From Acidobacteriota bacterium (GTDB lineage: Bacteria; Acidobacteriota; Terriglobia; Terriglobales; Acidobacteriaceae), in contig JAFDVR010000014.1 in NCBI GenBank assembly GCA_018268855.1, positions 62,001 through 126,000 on the forward strand: 64,000 bases of DNA, given 5' to 3'. Shown here one piece after another: positions 53,664-62,828 of the stretch (position 1 is the stretch's first letter; each line of letters opens with the position of its first letter). A program made the position numbers and the translations under genes. Below the pieces are notes generated by a model. That model saw only the letters and a program-made list of their open reading frames with translations, ran no database searches and was not told the DNA's origin.

Positions 53664-55688
53664 TTAGAGCTGCCCGGGCTCCAGGATCACTGGCAAAACC
53701 CCACAATCAATGAGGAATTCTGCAGTTTTGTCGAACTCTTCAGGATTACGTGTCTGATCCTGAGAATCCCCCTCCGGAACATATATAACGGAGCCTTGGC
53801 GAGCTCTCGTGAGCAACACGCGATAGGCGTTCCGACGATGCATCTGCTTCTCTTCGTTCTTCACGGCAGACCATTTTGTTACTTTGCCGTAATGCAGACT
53901 ACGGGGTAGCCACTGCTTTCCAGTCCAAATAAAGTCTCCACCCCAGCAAATCCCTACCCAATCCAGCTCCAGACCTTGCACCTCAAATTCCGTGGCGAAA
54001 ACCTCGCATTGGTAGCTCGAGCGGACATCTTCTGGTGGGGACAAGTACCAATGGTGCCAGTCATAGTTGGCGTGAAAGCTCGAGCTAGGTTCGAGACCTT
54101 CAGCACGCAATCTAGCCGCTCCCGAAGATCCCACGAGCCCATAACGACTGCCCCCGACTGAATTGCGGCGCAATATTGTGCGTGCATCATCAAGGTTGCG
54201 CACCAGGAGCATTGGAAATTTCTCGGCGATGCGGAACGAAGCCGCTCGTTCCGCATCCCCTACGATCACTGCGTTCACCCAGGACGCATGTTGCTCCGCA
54301 CGCAAACTGCGGTTCGACGTCCTCAAATGAAGTCTGGACTGGGCTATGACTGGCCTGCTCGCAGCTTCGGAATCGAAGAGCTTCCTTTCTGCCGTAGATG
54401 GGCCACCTGTCAATACTTCGGGAGAAGCGTAAATTTTCCAATCAATGGGTGAGGCAGACAAGGCACGTCCCCATTCCTCAAGCCCTGCCTCTCCACTATT
54501 GATCTCTTGGCCGCCGCCGATCAGAGCAACTACAACAGCCCAATCCTGATGACGACCCATGATCGAAAGGAGCATTTCAGGTTCAGAGTAATCTCGTTTA
54601 AATTTGCGGAGATTTTGCGCCTTATTCCAGGCACGCTGCGCCTCATCAAAAATGACCACACGATTTGATGGTGGCCGATCAATATCGCTAGTGGTGTAGT
54701 TTCTAGCGAAAACGTGAACATTCTCGATCAATGCTTCGGATTGGATTTTCGCTTCCACTGCGCGAATCCCTTGACGCATCGCCTGCAGCCGAAAATTCTC
54801 CTGGAGAACCATAACGAGTGGACCATTTCCGCTCATGAAATGGATGGCATCTGTCCCTGAAGAGTCGAGGTGAGCGAGACTGAGCCCAACAAGAGTCTTG
54901 CCTGATCCTGGAACGCCGGTGAGAAAGCAAATAGCGTGATGCTGCTCAATCTGTGCACAAGCTACAATTTCGCGGATCGAATCAGCGACGTCAGCGATCT
55001 CATGTTCACTCGCTTCACTGTGAGCAATATCCGTAATCTTCAAGCCCGATCGCAGATCTCGCGCGGCTTCGATGATGGTCGGCACTGGATGATATTGCCC
55101 GTCAATCCATGCAGAAGGATGGATGGGGGTTCCGGTGTGTTCGTCGTGCAGAAAGACCAGGACATCCGCGAGACTTGCCCACGTTGTGCTCCGAACAGGT
55201 TGAATCCAGAAGGTCGGAAGGATATTGAGTTTTAGCGAGAGCTGATCTCGAACTTCCGCTTTTTCTGCCCTTGCCGTACTTCCAACAACAATCGGATAAA
55301 TCCGCCGTTCGAATGATGGCTTATGAAAGTAATGAAGCAACAGTGCATAGCGTTCGATCTGTAGCGCCGCAGAAGCTGATGCTTCGGAGCTCTTCATCTC
55401 CAGAAGGACAATCTCAGAGCCTGCCAGTAGAGCTAAATCGATGCGATCGTTTTTGCGAGGAACAGTGAACTCGAAGATCAAGGTCCAACCGCATGCATTC
55501 GGTTTAGCATCGACCACGCGTGCCAATGCACCTTGGAGCATCCTGAGATCGCTATGCCAAGTCTGTATCTGGTCTGTCTTCAGGTCAGTAAAACCGTTCG
55601 ACGCATACCGCTCAACGAGTCGGCTAGCCACCATAGAAGCATCGCTAGAAAGGAAACTTTCAACTGTCAGTGATAGGAAGGCTGGCAC
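53664..55688 (-). CDS. Fused PD-(D/E)XK nuclease and DUF2075/Schlafen-group-3 helicase
   Basis: The 674-residue protein has two parts. Residues about 60-130 carry a PD-(D/E)XK nuclease signature: Glu73 in IFEFTVPRKN, Asp84 in RIDLALLAG, Glu97-x-Lys99 in VLLEMKS, and Gln110 in LQIERYALLLHYF. Residues about 250-660 are a superfamily-1-like helicase: Walker A GVPGSGKT (258-265), Walker B VVIFDEAQRAW (345-355), GGGQEIN and late motifs FEVQGLELDWVGI and YRVLLTRARQGS. This is the DUF2075/SLFN group-3 domain (family names from memory). Single-gene nuclease-helicases include known phage-defence enzymes. The start is a GTG at 55688 without a clear ribosome site. Confidence 0.85.
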   Translation of the reverse strand: MPAFLSLTVESFLSSDASMVASRLVERYASNGFTDLKTDQIQTWHSDLRMLQGALARVVDAKPNACGWTLIFEFTVPRKNDRIDLALLAGSEIVLLEMKSSEASASAALQIERYALLLHYFHKPSFERRIYPIVVGSTARAEKAEVRDQLSLKLNILPTFWIQPVRSTTWASLADVLVFLHDEHTGTPIHPSAWIDGQYHPVPTIIEAARDLRSGLKITDIAHSEASEHEIADVADSIREIVACAQIEQHHAICFLTGVPGSGKTLVGLSLAHLDSSGTDAIHFMSGNGPLVMVLQENFRLQAMRQGIRAVEAKIQSEALIENVHVFARNYTTSDIDRPPSNRVVIFDEAQRAWNKAQNLRKFKRDYSEPEMLLSIMGRHQDWAVVVALIGGGQEINSGEAGLEEWGRALSASPIDWKIYASPEVLTGGPSTAERKLFDSEAASRPVIAQSRLHLRTSNRSLRAEQHASWVNAVIVGDAERAASFRIAEKFPMLLVRNLDDARTILRRNSVGGSRYGLVGSSGAARLRAEGLEPSSSFHANYDWHHWYLSPPEDVRSSYQCEVFATEFEVQGLELDWVGICWGGDFIWTGKQWLPRSLHYGKVTKWSAVKNEEKQMHRRNAYRVLLTRARQGSVIYVPEGDSQDQTRNPEEFDKTAEFLIDCGVLPVILEPGQL

Positions 55689-55714
55689 CGCGCCAGGATA
55701 ACAGCGTGGCTCTC

Positions 55715-55849
55715 CTACTCGTTGTTCGATGTGAGCATCGCGGCCATCTCTTCTAACTCCAGCAGATTCTCCTGCGTCCCGGTGCTGATTTCGAAATCTC
55801 GCTCTCTACCGTTTTGAATGCGCGGTTGGTTGTTGTCGTCTTGCTGCAA
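55715..55849 (-). CDS. Possible small gene or gene remnant before the nuclease-helicase
   Basis: A 44-residue opening (TTG start at 55849) ends 27 bases before the helicase GTG on the same strand. The product is acidic and Gln/Glu-rich (QQDDNNQPRIQNGRERD, then ENLLELEEMAAMLTSNNE). The frame is closed by a TGA just upstream. It may be the 3' end of a decayed gene or a very small partner. No family is recognised. Confidence 0.25.
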   Translation of the reverse strand: MQQDDNNQPRIQNGRERDFEISTGTQENLLELEEMAAMLTSNNE

Positions 55850-55978
55850 TGTCTTTAAAGTGTCTGCACCGTCTCACTCATTGCGAAGGGCTATCGTAAA
55901 GGTTCGGTAAGCACGCTCCACCACTGTTCGAAACGATCATAGAAGAATCGCCGTAAGCGCCCATGCGACCATAGAATT

Positions 55979-57280
55979 ATGTCTGCGCGCCCCTTGTTCA
56001 AAAGGCACAGTAAGCCACAACCTCCGCGTGAGCCGCATACCCTGCTGAATGACGAGGCTGCACCGGCTGTCATCATCGCCCGGCGCGCTGCCGGCCGTCT
56101 CCGCGAAGGTCATCTCTGGGTCTACCGCTCCGATATGGAAACGTTGTTGCCCACCCGTGGGGAAGCGGAGCTGCAACCGGGGGAACTCGTTACGCTACTC
56201 GATAACCGGCGGATTCCGCTCGGTTCCGCCTTATATTCCTCGGCCTCGCAGATTGCATTGCGCAAGGTCAGCGATAAGACACGCCTCACACGCGCGGCAT
56301 ACCTGAGCGATCTGCGCACTCGCACAGAAGCTGCCATTGCTTTACGGCAGACCATGCTCAATGAGCAGACGGACTCCTGCCGTCTGCTGTTTTCAGAAGC
56401 GGATGGAACTCCGGGCATTGTTGCCGATAAGTACAACGACCTGGTTCTTCTGCAGCTACTCACGCAGGGCACGGCGCAGGACGATGTCCGCGAAATTTTG
56501 GCCTCGGTATTCGCTTCCAGGCTAAACCCTGCAACTATTCTTGAGCGGCCCGATCCGCGTATTCGCGAGTTGGAGCAACTTGGTATGCCTGGTTCCACGC
56601 CGCTTGTTGCTACGCAGCCGGATATGCCGAAGACCGCGACCATCGCCACCCTGAACGGATTGCGATTTCATTACGATGCGAATGCCGGTCAGAAAACAGG
56701 AGCGTTTCTCGATCAGCGCCTCAACTACGCTGCCGCGGCAAGGTATGCTCACGGCCGCGCGCTCGATGTCTGTACGTATCAGGGCGGCTTCGCGCTCCAT
56801 CTCGCAACGGTCTGCGATTCCGTTACAGGAATCGACCAGTCACGGGCTGCATTGGAAGTCGCAGAGCAGAACCTCGCCCTCAATCGAAACCAGATCAAGG
56901 CCGGCGTGGACTGGTGGGAGGGAGATGCATTCGAAGTGTTGCGCGCCTGGGAGCAGCAGGGTGAGCGCTACGACACCATCGTGCTGGATCCTCCGGCCTT
57001 TGCCAAGAGCAAGCGGGCGTCGGAAGCAGCAATGCGGGGCTATAAGGAACTTAACCTGCGTGCTATGAAGATGCTGCGTCCTGGCGGACGGCTGATTACC
57101 TGCTCCTGCTCACATCACGTTTCTTTGGCCGATTTCACCGCCACGGTCGCTTCCGCAGCGGCGGATGCCGGACGCAGAGTGCGCATTCTGGAAATTCGCG
57201 GAGCTGCGCCCGATCATCCGGAAGTACTCACGTTGCCGGAAACTATCTATTTGAAATGCCTGGTCTTATCCGTAGACTAA
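55979..57280 (+). CDS. SAM-dependent 23S rRNA methyltransferase (RlmI/RlmK-like)
   Basis: The 433-residue protein has an N-terminal PUA-like domain (about 30-110; RRAAGRLREGHLWVYRSD) and a C-terminal methyltransferase fold (GQKTGAFLDQRLNYAAAARYA, DVCTYQGGFALHLA, VLDPPAFAKS). The DPPAF motif and a Cys in CSCSHHVS fit RlmI, which makes 5-methylcytidine in 23S rRNA. Confidence 0.9.
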   Translation: MSARPLFKRHSKPQPPREPHTLLNDEAAPAVIIARRAAGRLREGHLWVYRSDMETLLPTRGEAELQPGELVTLLDNRRIPLGSALYSSASQIALRKVSDKTRLTRAAYLSDLRTRTEAAIALRQTMLNEQTDSCRLLFSEADGTPGIVADKYNDLVLLQLLTQGTAQDDVREILASVFASRLNPATILERPDPRIRELEQLGMPGSTPLVATQPDMPKTATIATLNGLRFHYDANAGQKTGAFLDQRLNYAAAARYAHGRALDVCTYQGGFALHLATVCDSVTGIDQSRAALEVAEQNLALNRNQIKAGVDWWEGDAFEVLRAWEQQGERYDTIVLDPPAFAKSKRASEAAMRGYKELNLRAMKMLRPGGRLITCSCSHHVSLADFTATVASAAADAGRRVRILEIRGAAPDHPEVLTLPETIYLKCLVLSVD

Positions 57281-57471
57281 CCACCGCGCGAATCGATCAT
57301 TCTATTCGTACGCCATAATCGAAGGCGTACTCTGGCATAACATGAGCGCCATACACTAATATTTTATGCATCTGTTTTGCTATTATCTGCGTCAGATGAT
57401 GTAAAGGCCACCGCAACCGGCCTACCGCGATATAAAACGCGACCCATCAGCCATACGGAGGAATCAGTACC

Positions 57472-57957
57472 ATGACCATCACACGATTCAGCCCACTGCA
57501 TGACGTGGCCGTTCTTCAGAACCGCCTCAACTCCATCTTCAACGACTTTGCCCGACCGGCTACGGGAGAGACCGAGAGTCTGAACTCCGGCTCCTTTGTC
57601 CCTGCGGTAGATATTTACGAGGACGCGCAAAAACTGGCGCTCCGCCTGGAAGTGCCGGGCATCAAGCCTGAAGACGTCGACATCCGCGTGGAAAACAACA
57701 CGCTGACCGTAAAAGGCGAACGTAAGTTCTCCGCTGAGGAGAAGGAGGAAAACTATCACCGCATCGAGCGGCGCTACGGCTCCTTCGTCCGCAGCTTTAC
57801 CCTGCCGCAGACAGTAGACACCGAACAGGTGAGCGCCAGTTACGAACACGGCCTACTGAGCATTGAACTGCCGAAGAAGCCCGAGGCCAAGCCGAAGCAG
57901 ATTAAAGTAGCCATCGGCTCCGGCTCAGCTTCGAAGCAGGTAGAAGCATCGAAATAG
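57472..57957 (+). CDS. Small heat-shock protein (Hsp20/alpha-crystallin)
   Basis: The 161-residue protein has the alpha-crystallin domain (about 45-135: VDIYEDAQKLALRLEVPGIKPEDVDIRVENNTLTVKGER, then SFVRSFTLPQTVDTEQVSASYEHGLLSIELPK). The C-terminal IXI-type anchor is not obvious, although KQIKVAI is close. A GGAGGA ribosome site precedes the ATG. It holds unfolded proteins during stress. No CIRCE element was recognised upstream. Confidence 0.95.
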   Translation: MTITRFSPLHDVAVLQNRLNSIFNDFARPATGETESLNSGSFVPAVDIYEDAQKLALRLEVPGIKPEDVDIRVENNTLTVKGERKFSAEEKEENYHRIERRYGSFVRSFTLPQTVDTEQVSASYEHGLLSIELPKKPEAKPKQIKVAIGSGSASKQVEASK

Positions 57958-58019
57958 AGACAGTTGCCCAAAGTTCGGGAGCGGCTAAACTGGAGAGGTC
58001 CCCATAACAACTAGGATAT

Positions 58020-58051
58020 CCACCTTAGTGATGGTTACATCGCTAAGGTGG
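58020..58051 (+). terminator. Terminator after hsp20
   Basis: A 14-pair stem (58020-58033 with 58038-58051, one G-U pair) with a GTTA loop, 62 bases after the hsp20 stop. Confidence 0.75.
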
Positions 58052-58095
58052 CCCTTCCTGAGCTCTACACGCTCACAACCGTGAGTTCCAGCCAA

Positions 58096-58464
58096 TCAAA
58101 CAGAATCATCATGATCTGGCCCGTTTTGAAGACGGCCTGCACGCGGTTCGGCCACCGTTGTCAGTGGACGCGGCTTCGGCTGGCCCGGTATATCGCCTGT
58201 CCACGATGCCCAGCTCTGTTCAGGTTGTTTTTGGCGGAGCTTGCCACGCATTACCTTATGCCGGCCGTGCAGAGCGGCAACCAGCGGTGGGGCGTACTGC
58301 CTCTGCCCGCAACGTCCACAACGCACAGGAAGCTGAAATAAAAGAATTCTGAACAGATCGAAGAAGCGCACGCGCGACAGACGCAGATGCCGGCCAGGAC
58401 AGAACAGGCAGTGGGCGACACCCGTAGGTACGGTAAAAACAGCAGGCGTGTCCCCTTCCGGCAT
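58096..58464 (-). CDS. Zinc-ribbon protein
   Basis: The ATG at 58464 (AGGA upstream) gives 122 residues; a TTG start 18 codons earlier is possible. Two CXXC pairs in VAHCLFCPGRH and LPVRCGRCGQRQY are separated by about 30 residues of basic and hydrophobic sequence, as in zinc ribbons that often precede a membrane segment. No membrane helix is clear here. Function is unknown. It lies about 118 bases downstream of the MerR gene on the same strand. Confidence 0.65.
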   Translation of the reverse strand: MPEGDTPAVFTVPTGVAHCLFCPGRHLRLSRVRFFDLFRILLFQLPVRCGRCGQRQYAPPLVAALHGRHKVMRGKLRQKQPEQSWASWTGDIPGQPKPRPLTTVAEPRAGRLQNGPDHDDSV

Positions 58465-58581
58465 CTCATCCTGCCGGGGAAAGGGCTTTGCATCTGGATT
58501 AGGCGTCTCGTGCTGCAAAGTTCCTCCAGCGTTGAAAACCTGATGTCCAACTTCCGTGCGACAGGTCTGCCAGGAGCGGAC

Positions 58582-59028
58582 CTACACCAGCCGCGGCTTC
58601 GACGATTCAGATAAACTTTGTTTTCCTTTACTTCCCACCGTGCCAGGAACAGGCCGTGACAATAAGCGCGAAATCTCTTCCAGATCGTTACGTAAACGCC
58701 GCAAACCAGCCGTATTCGCGGGCTTTTCTTCACGAAACGGAAGCTGAGGTGCTGGCGATTTCACTTCCGATTTGAGAATTTGCCGCGCGCCTGCAATGGT
58801 GTAGCCCTCATCGTAGAGCAGGCGTTTGATCTTCATCGCCATTTCCACATCGCGCCGCCGGTAGAGCCTCTGGCCGGTGCCGCCCTTGTTTGGCTTGAGT
58901 TGCGGAAACTCGCTCTCCCAGAAGCGCAACACATAGGCCTGCACCTCACATAGCCGTGCCACCTCGCCAATCCGGAAATACAGCTTGTCCGGAATTTCAT
59001 TGCGGCGAGCTGGAGCAGGTGCGGCCAT
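58582..59028 (-). CDS. MerR-family transcriptional regulator
   Basis: The 148-residue protein has the MerR winged helix ([28 protein letters not shown], about 19-46, then [32 protein letters not shown]). The WESEFP form is that of the short MerR-type proteins often encoded near ihfA. The effector is unknown; the C-terminus is short and has no Cys pair. Confidence 0.92.
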   Translation of the reverse strand: MAAPAPARRNEIPDKLYFRIGEVARLCEVQAYVLRFWESEFPQLKPNKGGTGQRLYRRRDVEMAMKIKRLLYDEGYTIAGARQILKSEVKSPAPQLPFREEKPANTAGLRRLRNDLEEISRLLSRPVPGTVGSKGKQSLSESSKPRLV

Positions 59029-59175
59029 AGATTTGCATAGGCGGCCACCGGAATGACCGCGATAAAGCGAGTATAAGCCCCTCTATTTCGCAGAAAACTA
59101 CTTTTTATTCAGCGTATGTTCTTCCCTTGTTGGGAGACCGAATCATTCCCTGGATAATTGCGCTCTCTCCTCTGT

Positions 59176-61734
59176 TTACGAAAGAATGCCGGATTTCCTC
59201 TGTCCCACGATATCTTTCGCCGGCTTACACAGCACAGTGAGATCGGCAGATAAGAGTCCCGCCGATGAAACAGTGATGTGCATTTCACCAGGGCCGTTCC
59301 GCATACTCTGCACAATACCCATGCATAATCCATTGAAAGCGCTTCGCTCCGGCCCTTTATCGGATTCATGACAGCTTGGATCGCCATTGCCCACCCCAAT
59401 GAGCGTGCCTTTCCCACTCACCGTGAAGGTGATCGGATTACCGGCCGTCGGTACTTCACGTTCGTTGCCATCGAGCACACGCACGGTCAGCATCGAGACA
59501 TCCTGCCCATCTGCTGCGATGGTCCCACGATCACAAGTGATGGCCAATCTGGCAGGCGCGCCGGTTGTTTCCCGCTTTGCCGTGAGTACGACCTTGCCAC
59601 CTTTGTATGCGCGTGCTTCGAGCGTGCCGGGAGCATAAGGCACCTTCCACGCAAGATGTTTTTCACGCACGACGTCTTGTTTGCCAAGGCTCTTGCCGTT
59701 GAGAAAGAGTTCGACAGCATCCTGGTTGGAATAGCACCAGACGTCGATCGGCTGCCCCTCTGTGCCAGCCCAGTTCCAGTGCGGAAACAGATGAAGCCAT
59801 GGCTCCTTGCCCCACCAGGTTTTGTAATAGAAATAAATGTCTTTGGGAAAACCGCAGGTATCCATGATGCCGAAGTGCGAATGAATGCAGGGCCAGTCAT
59901 AGGGTGTAGTTTCCCCACGATAGTCAAACCCAGTCCAGGCAAACCCTCCTGCAAGCCATTTGCGGTTGCTGTATACGGGCCACCATTCTTCAGCCAATGC
60001 CGCCCATGCCGGATGGTTCAGATCGTAGGCGCTGACATATCCGCGCGCTGGATCGTTTGCATAGATGCCGCGTGTCGATACGGTGCTTGCCGTCTCCGTT
60101 CCGATAAGCGGCTGGTGCGGATGCGTGCGATGGTACTCATCCATATGGGCAGCATCGCCATAGTTGAATCCCTGGACGTCGACAATTCTGGAGATGCCTT
60201 CACCCCACTCCTTCTCCTTGTTCATGGCAGCAGTTACGGGGCGTGTAGGATCGAGGTCCTGCACAAGACGCTTCATTGTTGCAGCCATTCTTGTTCCCAC
60301 AGGAGTGGCCTGGAGCGGCTCTTCATTCGCAATCGACCAGATCACCACACTCGGATGATTGCGGTCGCGCCGCACGAAACGCCTCAACTCATCGAGGCCT
60401 TCTTCAGAAGAAGAGAATAGACGTGTTTCATCCATCACCAGCATGCCCAACCGGTCGCATGCATCCAGAAGCGCAGTCGTTGGCGGATTGTGCGAGGTGC
60501 GGTAAGCATTCGATCCCATGCCGAGGAGCAACTCCACGCGATATTCGTTGATGCGGTCGGGGAGTGCTACGCCCACGCCGGCGTGGTCCTGATGGTTGCA
60601 GGTACCCAGAACCTTCGTAGGCTTCCCATTCAGAAAAAAGCCCTCGTTCGGATCGAAGCGAATCGTCCGCACGCCGAACCGGACTTCATCCTCATCGAAT
60701 GTCCTTCCCCCGGATTCAATCTTTGCCACGAAGCTATAAAGATGCGGATCTTCCAGCGACCACAAACGAGGAGAGTTCAACTTGCCACTCAATAGAACTG
60801 TCGTCGTAGAGAACGGAGCCAGCGTCGTGGCTTCGGAGCGAAGCATTGCAACTGACTTTCCTGAAGTATCGCGCACACCACCATGAACGCTGCAAACAAC
60901 TTCGGCCGCAGTCTCATTCCGCACCTCTGCGCTGACCCTTAGCGTGCAGGCATTTCCCTTTACATCGCTCTGCACAAAAATTCCGTCGTGTACAAAGTGC
61001 AGCGCAGAAGTTTTGGTCAGCCACACATGGCGATAGATACCTGCGCCCTCGTAGAACCAGCCCTCCTGCAGCGTGGCATCCACCCGCACCACCAGCGTGT
61101 TCTTACCGCCATAGTCCACCAGATCGGTGATGTCGTAGGTCACTGGCACAAAGCCGCTGTAGTTCTCACCGAGACGTTGTCCATTCAGGAAGACCGTAGC
61201 ATCGCGAAAGATACCTTCGAACTCCACCTGAAGGCGCTTGCCTTCATCTGCAGCAGGGATCTCAAACGTCCGGCGATACCAGCCAATGCTGGTATCGGGG
61301 AAGCGCCGCCCCAGCGGCTTTGAGCCCGTATTGGTCAGTTCGGGATCGTGTACGAATGGCAGTTCGATGGCCCAGTCGTGCGGCAGGTCCAGCGTGCGCC
61401 AGGCGCTGTCATCGAACGCAACAGTTGTCACCGCACCCGCCTGCCCCGATTTGCTGTACGTATGCGCCTTCGGGTTCTTGCCGGAACCGAAGTGAAAGTC
61501 CTTGCTGCTGTCCGCCGCATTGCCGAGATGAAACTTCCATCCAAAATCCATCAGCAATCGTTCCCGCTGCGAATCCGCCACGGAAGAAGCGGTCTGGGTG
61601 GACTTCGCAGCATTGCGTGAAGTTGGATGGATGGCAGCGATCTCTCCGTTCTCCGCCCAAAGAGAAGAGAGACTGAGAGCGCTTGCAGACGTTGCAAGTC
61701 CAGCTTTTACCAGAGAACGGCGCGAGATCGACAT
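59176..61734 (-). CDS. Tat-exported glycoside hydrolase family 2 protein (beta-galactosidase-like)
   Basis: The ATG at 61734 (GAGGG upstream) gives 852 residues; an ATG ten codons earlier lacks the twin-arginine start. The signal is SISRRSLVKAG with a hydrophobic region. The protein has the GH2 order: sugar-binding jelly roll (about 60-240), Ig-like domain (about 250-360), TIM barrel with the acid/base in SIANEEP (Asn470-Glu471) and the nucleophile in LIGTETAS (Glu547), then DUF4982 and a C-terminal Big-like domain. It should cut beta-linked sugars in the periplasm. The nearby gene at 62103 is unrelated. Confidence 0.92.
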   Translation of the reverse strand: MSISRRSLVKAGLATSASALSLSSLWAENGEIAAIHPTSRNAAKSTQTASSVADSQRERLLMDFGWKFHLGNAADSSKDFHFGSGKNPKAHTYSKSGQAGAVTTVAFDDSAWRTLDLPHDWAIELPFVHDPELTNTGSKPLGRRFPDTSIGWYRRTFEIPAADEGKRLQVEFEGIFRDATVFLNGQRLGENYSGFVPVTYDITDLVDYGGKNTLVVRVDATLQEGWFYEGAGIYRHVWLTKTSALHFVHDGIFVQSDVKGNACTLRVSAEVRNETAAEVVCSVHGGVRDTSGKSVAMLRSEATTLAPFSTTTVLLSGKLNSPRLWSLEDPHLYSFVAKIESGGRTFDEDEVRFGVRTIRFDPNEGFFLNGKPTKVLGTCNHQDHAGVGVALPDRINEYRVELLLGMGSNAYRTSHNPPTTALLDACDRLGMLVMDETRLFSSSEEGLDELRRFVRRDRNHPSVVIWSIANEEPLQATPVGTRMAATMKRLVQDLDPTRPVTAAMNKEKEWGEGISRIVDVQGFNYGDAAHMDEYHRTHPHQPLIGTETASTVSTRGIYANDPARGYVSAYDLNHPAWAALAEEWWPVYSNRKWLAGGFAWTGFDYRGETTPYDWPCIHSHFGIMDTCGFPKDIYFYYKTWWGKEPWLHLFPHWNWAGTEGQPIDVWCYSNQDAVELFLNGKSLGKQDVVREKHLAWKVPYAPGTLEARAYKGGKVVLTAKRETTGAPARLAITCDRGTIAADGQDVSMLTVRVLDGNEREVPTAGNPITFTVSGKGTLIGVGNGDPSCHESDKGPERSAFNGLCMGIVQSMRNGPGEMHITVSSAGLLSADLTVLCKPAKDIVGQRKSGILS

Positions 61735-61816
61735 AGACCCTCTTCCAATGACTTCAACATGCAAAGCCTGAGATTGTTGACTTCCATTTTGATGGAGGAT
61801 GACACCCTGAATACAA

Positions 61817-61977
61817 TGAAAAGAAGGCCCTGCTCAACGCAGGGCCTCGCTCAATGGACAGGTACATAGCGGTTCGCATGCATAGCGGTAAAGTTGGTTT
61901 GCCTCCGTGGGCTCTCCCAAGAAACCCAGAACCTGATACGCCAACCCTACTACTGGGGTGCTGCTAACCAGCCATAC
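61817..61977 (-). ncRNA. Structured small RNA with terminator, 6S-like architecture
   Basis: On the reverse strand a segment of about 160 bases reads from about 61977 to a terminator (9-bp stem 61825-61833 with 61839-61847, then TTCTTTTC). The 5' part (61966-61978) pairs with 61861-61874 (GGTAT, GGC and GGTT with their partners). A second helix pairs 61941-61948 with 61887-61894 (8 pairs). Between the helices lies an open bubble whose 3' side can form a small hairpin around GCATGC. An apical stem-loop (GGGTTT with GAGCCC) closes the end. A rod with one central bubble is the 6S RNA plan; no alignment to Rfam was possible. Confidence 0.6.
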
Positions 61978-61980
61978 CAA

Positions 61981-62009
61981 ATATTGAGGTCTATGCGTAA
62001 ACCTGTCAA
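61981..62009 (-). promoter_or_regulatory. Promoter of the small RNA
   Basis: On the reverse strand a perfect TTGACA (62004-62009) stands 17 bases before CAATAT (61981-61986). Transcription would begin about seven bases on, at the base of the RNA's terminal helix. Confidence 0.6.
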
Positions 62010-62102
62010 GATTTTTCTTACAAATTTTCAACCTCTGGAACAGTGGCTCGTCTAATCGCGTATCGTTGTTAGCTGCTCTACCTCACCAGGAGTCCCTCCC
62101 GT

Positions 62103-62699
62103 ATGACTCGCTTTGCCGCCGCAGCCCTCACCGGCACAGTTCTGCTCCTCAGCGGATGCCACGTAGACGCCAATAAACATGGCGATAAGAAATCTGTCGA
62201 TATCGACGTTCCCGGCGCAAGCATGCATATCAAATCAGACAAAACACCGTCTGAAGCAGGTCTGGGGGTGGCTGTGTATCCGGGTGCCACAGTGGACAAG
62301 GACAACGATAATGCGAACGTCGATATGGCTTTCGGCGGATTCAAATTTCGTATGAAGACAGTGCATGTCTCCACTCCCGATCCGTATGACAAGGTAAAGA
62401 GTTTTTATCTGAGCGAACTACAGCACTACGGTGACGTGCTGGAGTGCCGCGATGGAAAACCTGTAGGCAGTCTTCAGACCACGGGACAGGGACTTACCTG
62501 TGAAGACGCAGGCAAGCACAAGGAAGGGACGCATAAGGGTTTGAACTTCAACATCAGTTCGGATGGACAGGACGATGTGCAATTGAAGGCGGGATCCAAA
62601 CGGCACCAGCATATTGTTGCGATCGGACGGAAAGGAAACGGTTCTACCATGCAGATCGTTGCGCTCGATTTTCCCGGTAGTTCCGATGAAGACGACTAA
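62103..62699 (+). CDS. Lipoprotein of unknown function
   Basis: The 198-residue protein has a lipobox (LLLSGC, Cys about 19) and a soluble mature part with DKKSVDIDVPGASMHI, VAVYPGATV and YDKVKSFYLSEL. An AGGAG ribosome site precedes the ATG. The VYPGA...PYDKVKSFYLSEL pattern resembles secreted DUF4908-like proteins only loosely; no function is assigned. Confidence 0.75.
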   Translation: MTRFAAAALTGTVLLLSGCHVDANKHGDKKSVDIDVPGASMHIKSDKTPSEAGLGVAVYPGATVDKDNDNANVDMAFGGFKFRMKTVHVSTPDPYDKVKSFYLSELQHYGDVLECRDGKPVGSLQTTGQGLTCEDAGKHKEGTHKGLNFNISSDGQDDVQLKAGSKRHQHIVAIGRKGNGSTMQIVALDFPGSSDEDD

Positions 62700-62828
62700 G
62701 GGCCGATTGCCGTACTTTCTTTGAGATGCATCTCTATAAATAGAGTCACACCTCAGTGCTTCTGCATATAGCTTGTAGTCTGGCCGGCATGACGGGATCT
62801 GCAAGCCGTTCGTGAATCATGTCAGGAC

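Noticed and set aside
55891..56076. 61-codon reverse opening before the RlmI-like gene
   Set aside because: It overlaps the methyltransferase start on the other strand and has no ribosome site; the DRFEQWWSVLTEPL ending looks protein-like but nothing else supports it.
57281..57471. CIRCE or ROSE-type heat control upstream of hsp20
   Set aside because: No nine-base CIRCE repeat and no anti-ribosome-site loop could be aligned; only a GGAGGA ribosome site is clear.
58465..58581. tRNA gene after the MerR gene
   Set aside because: In some bacteria a tRNA-Pro follows this type of merR, but no acceptor stem, TTCGA loop and CCA end were found here.
59368..60420. 350-codon forward opening opposite the GH2 gene
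   Set aside because: The reverse strand has complete GH2 catalytic motifs.
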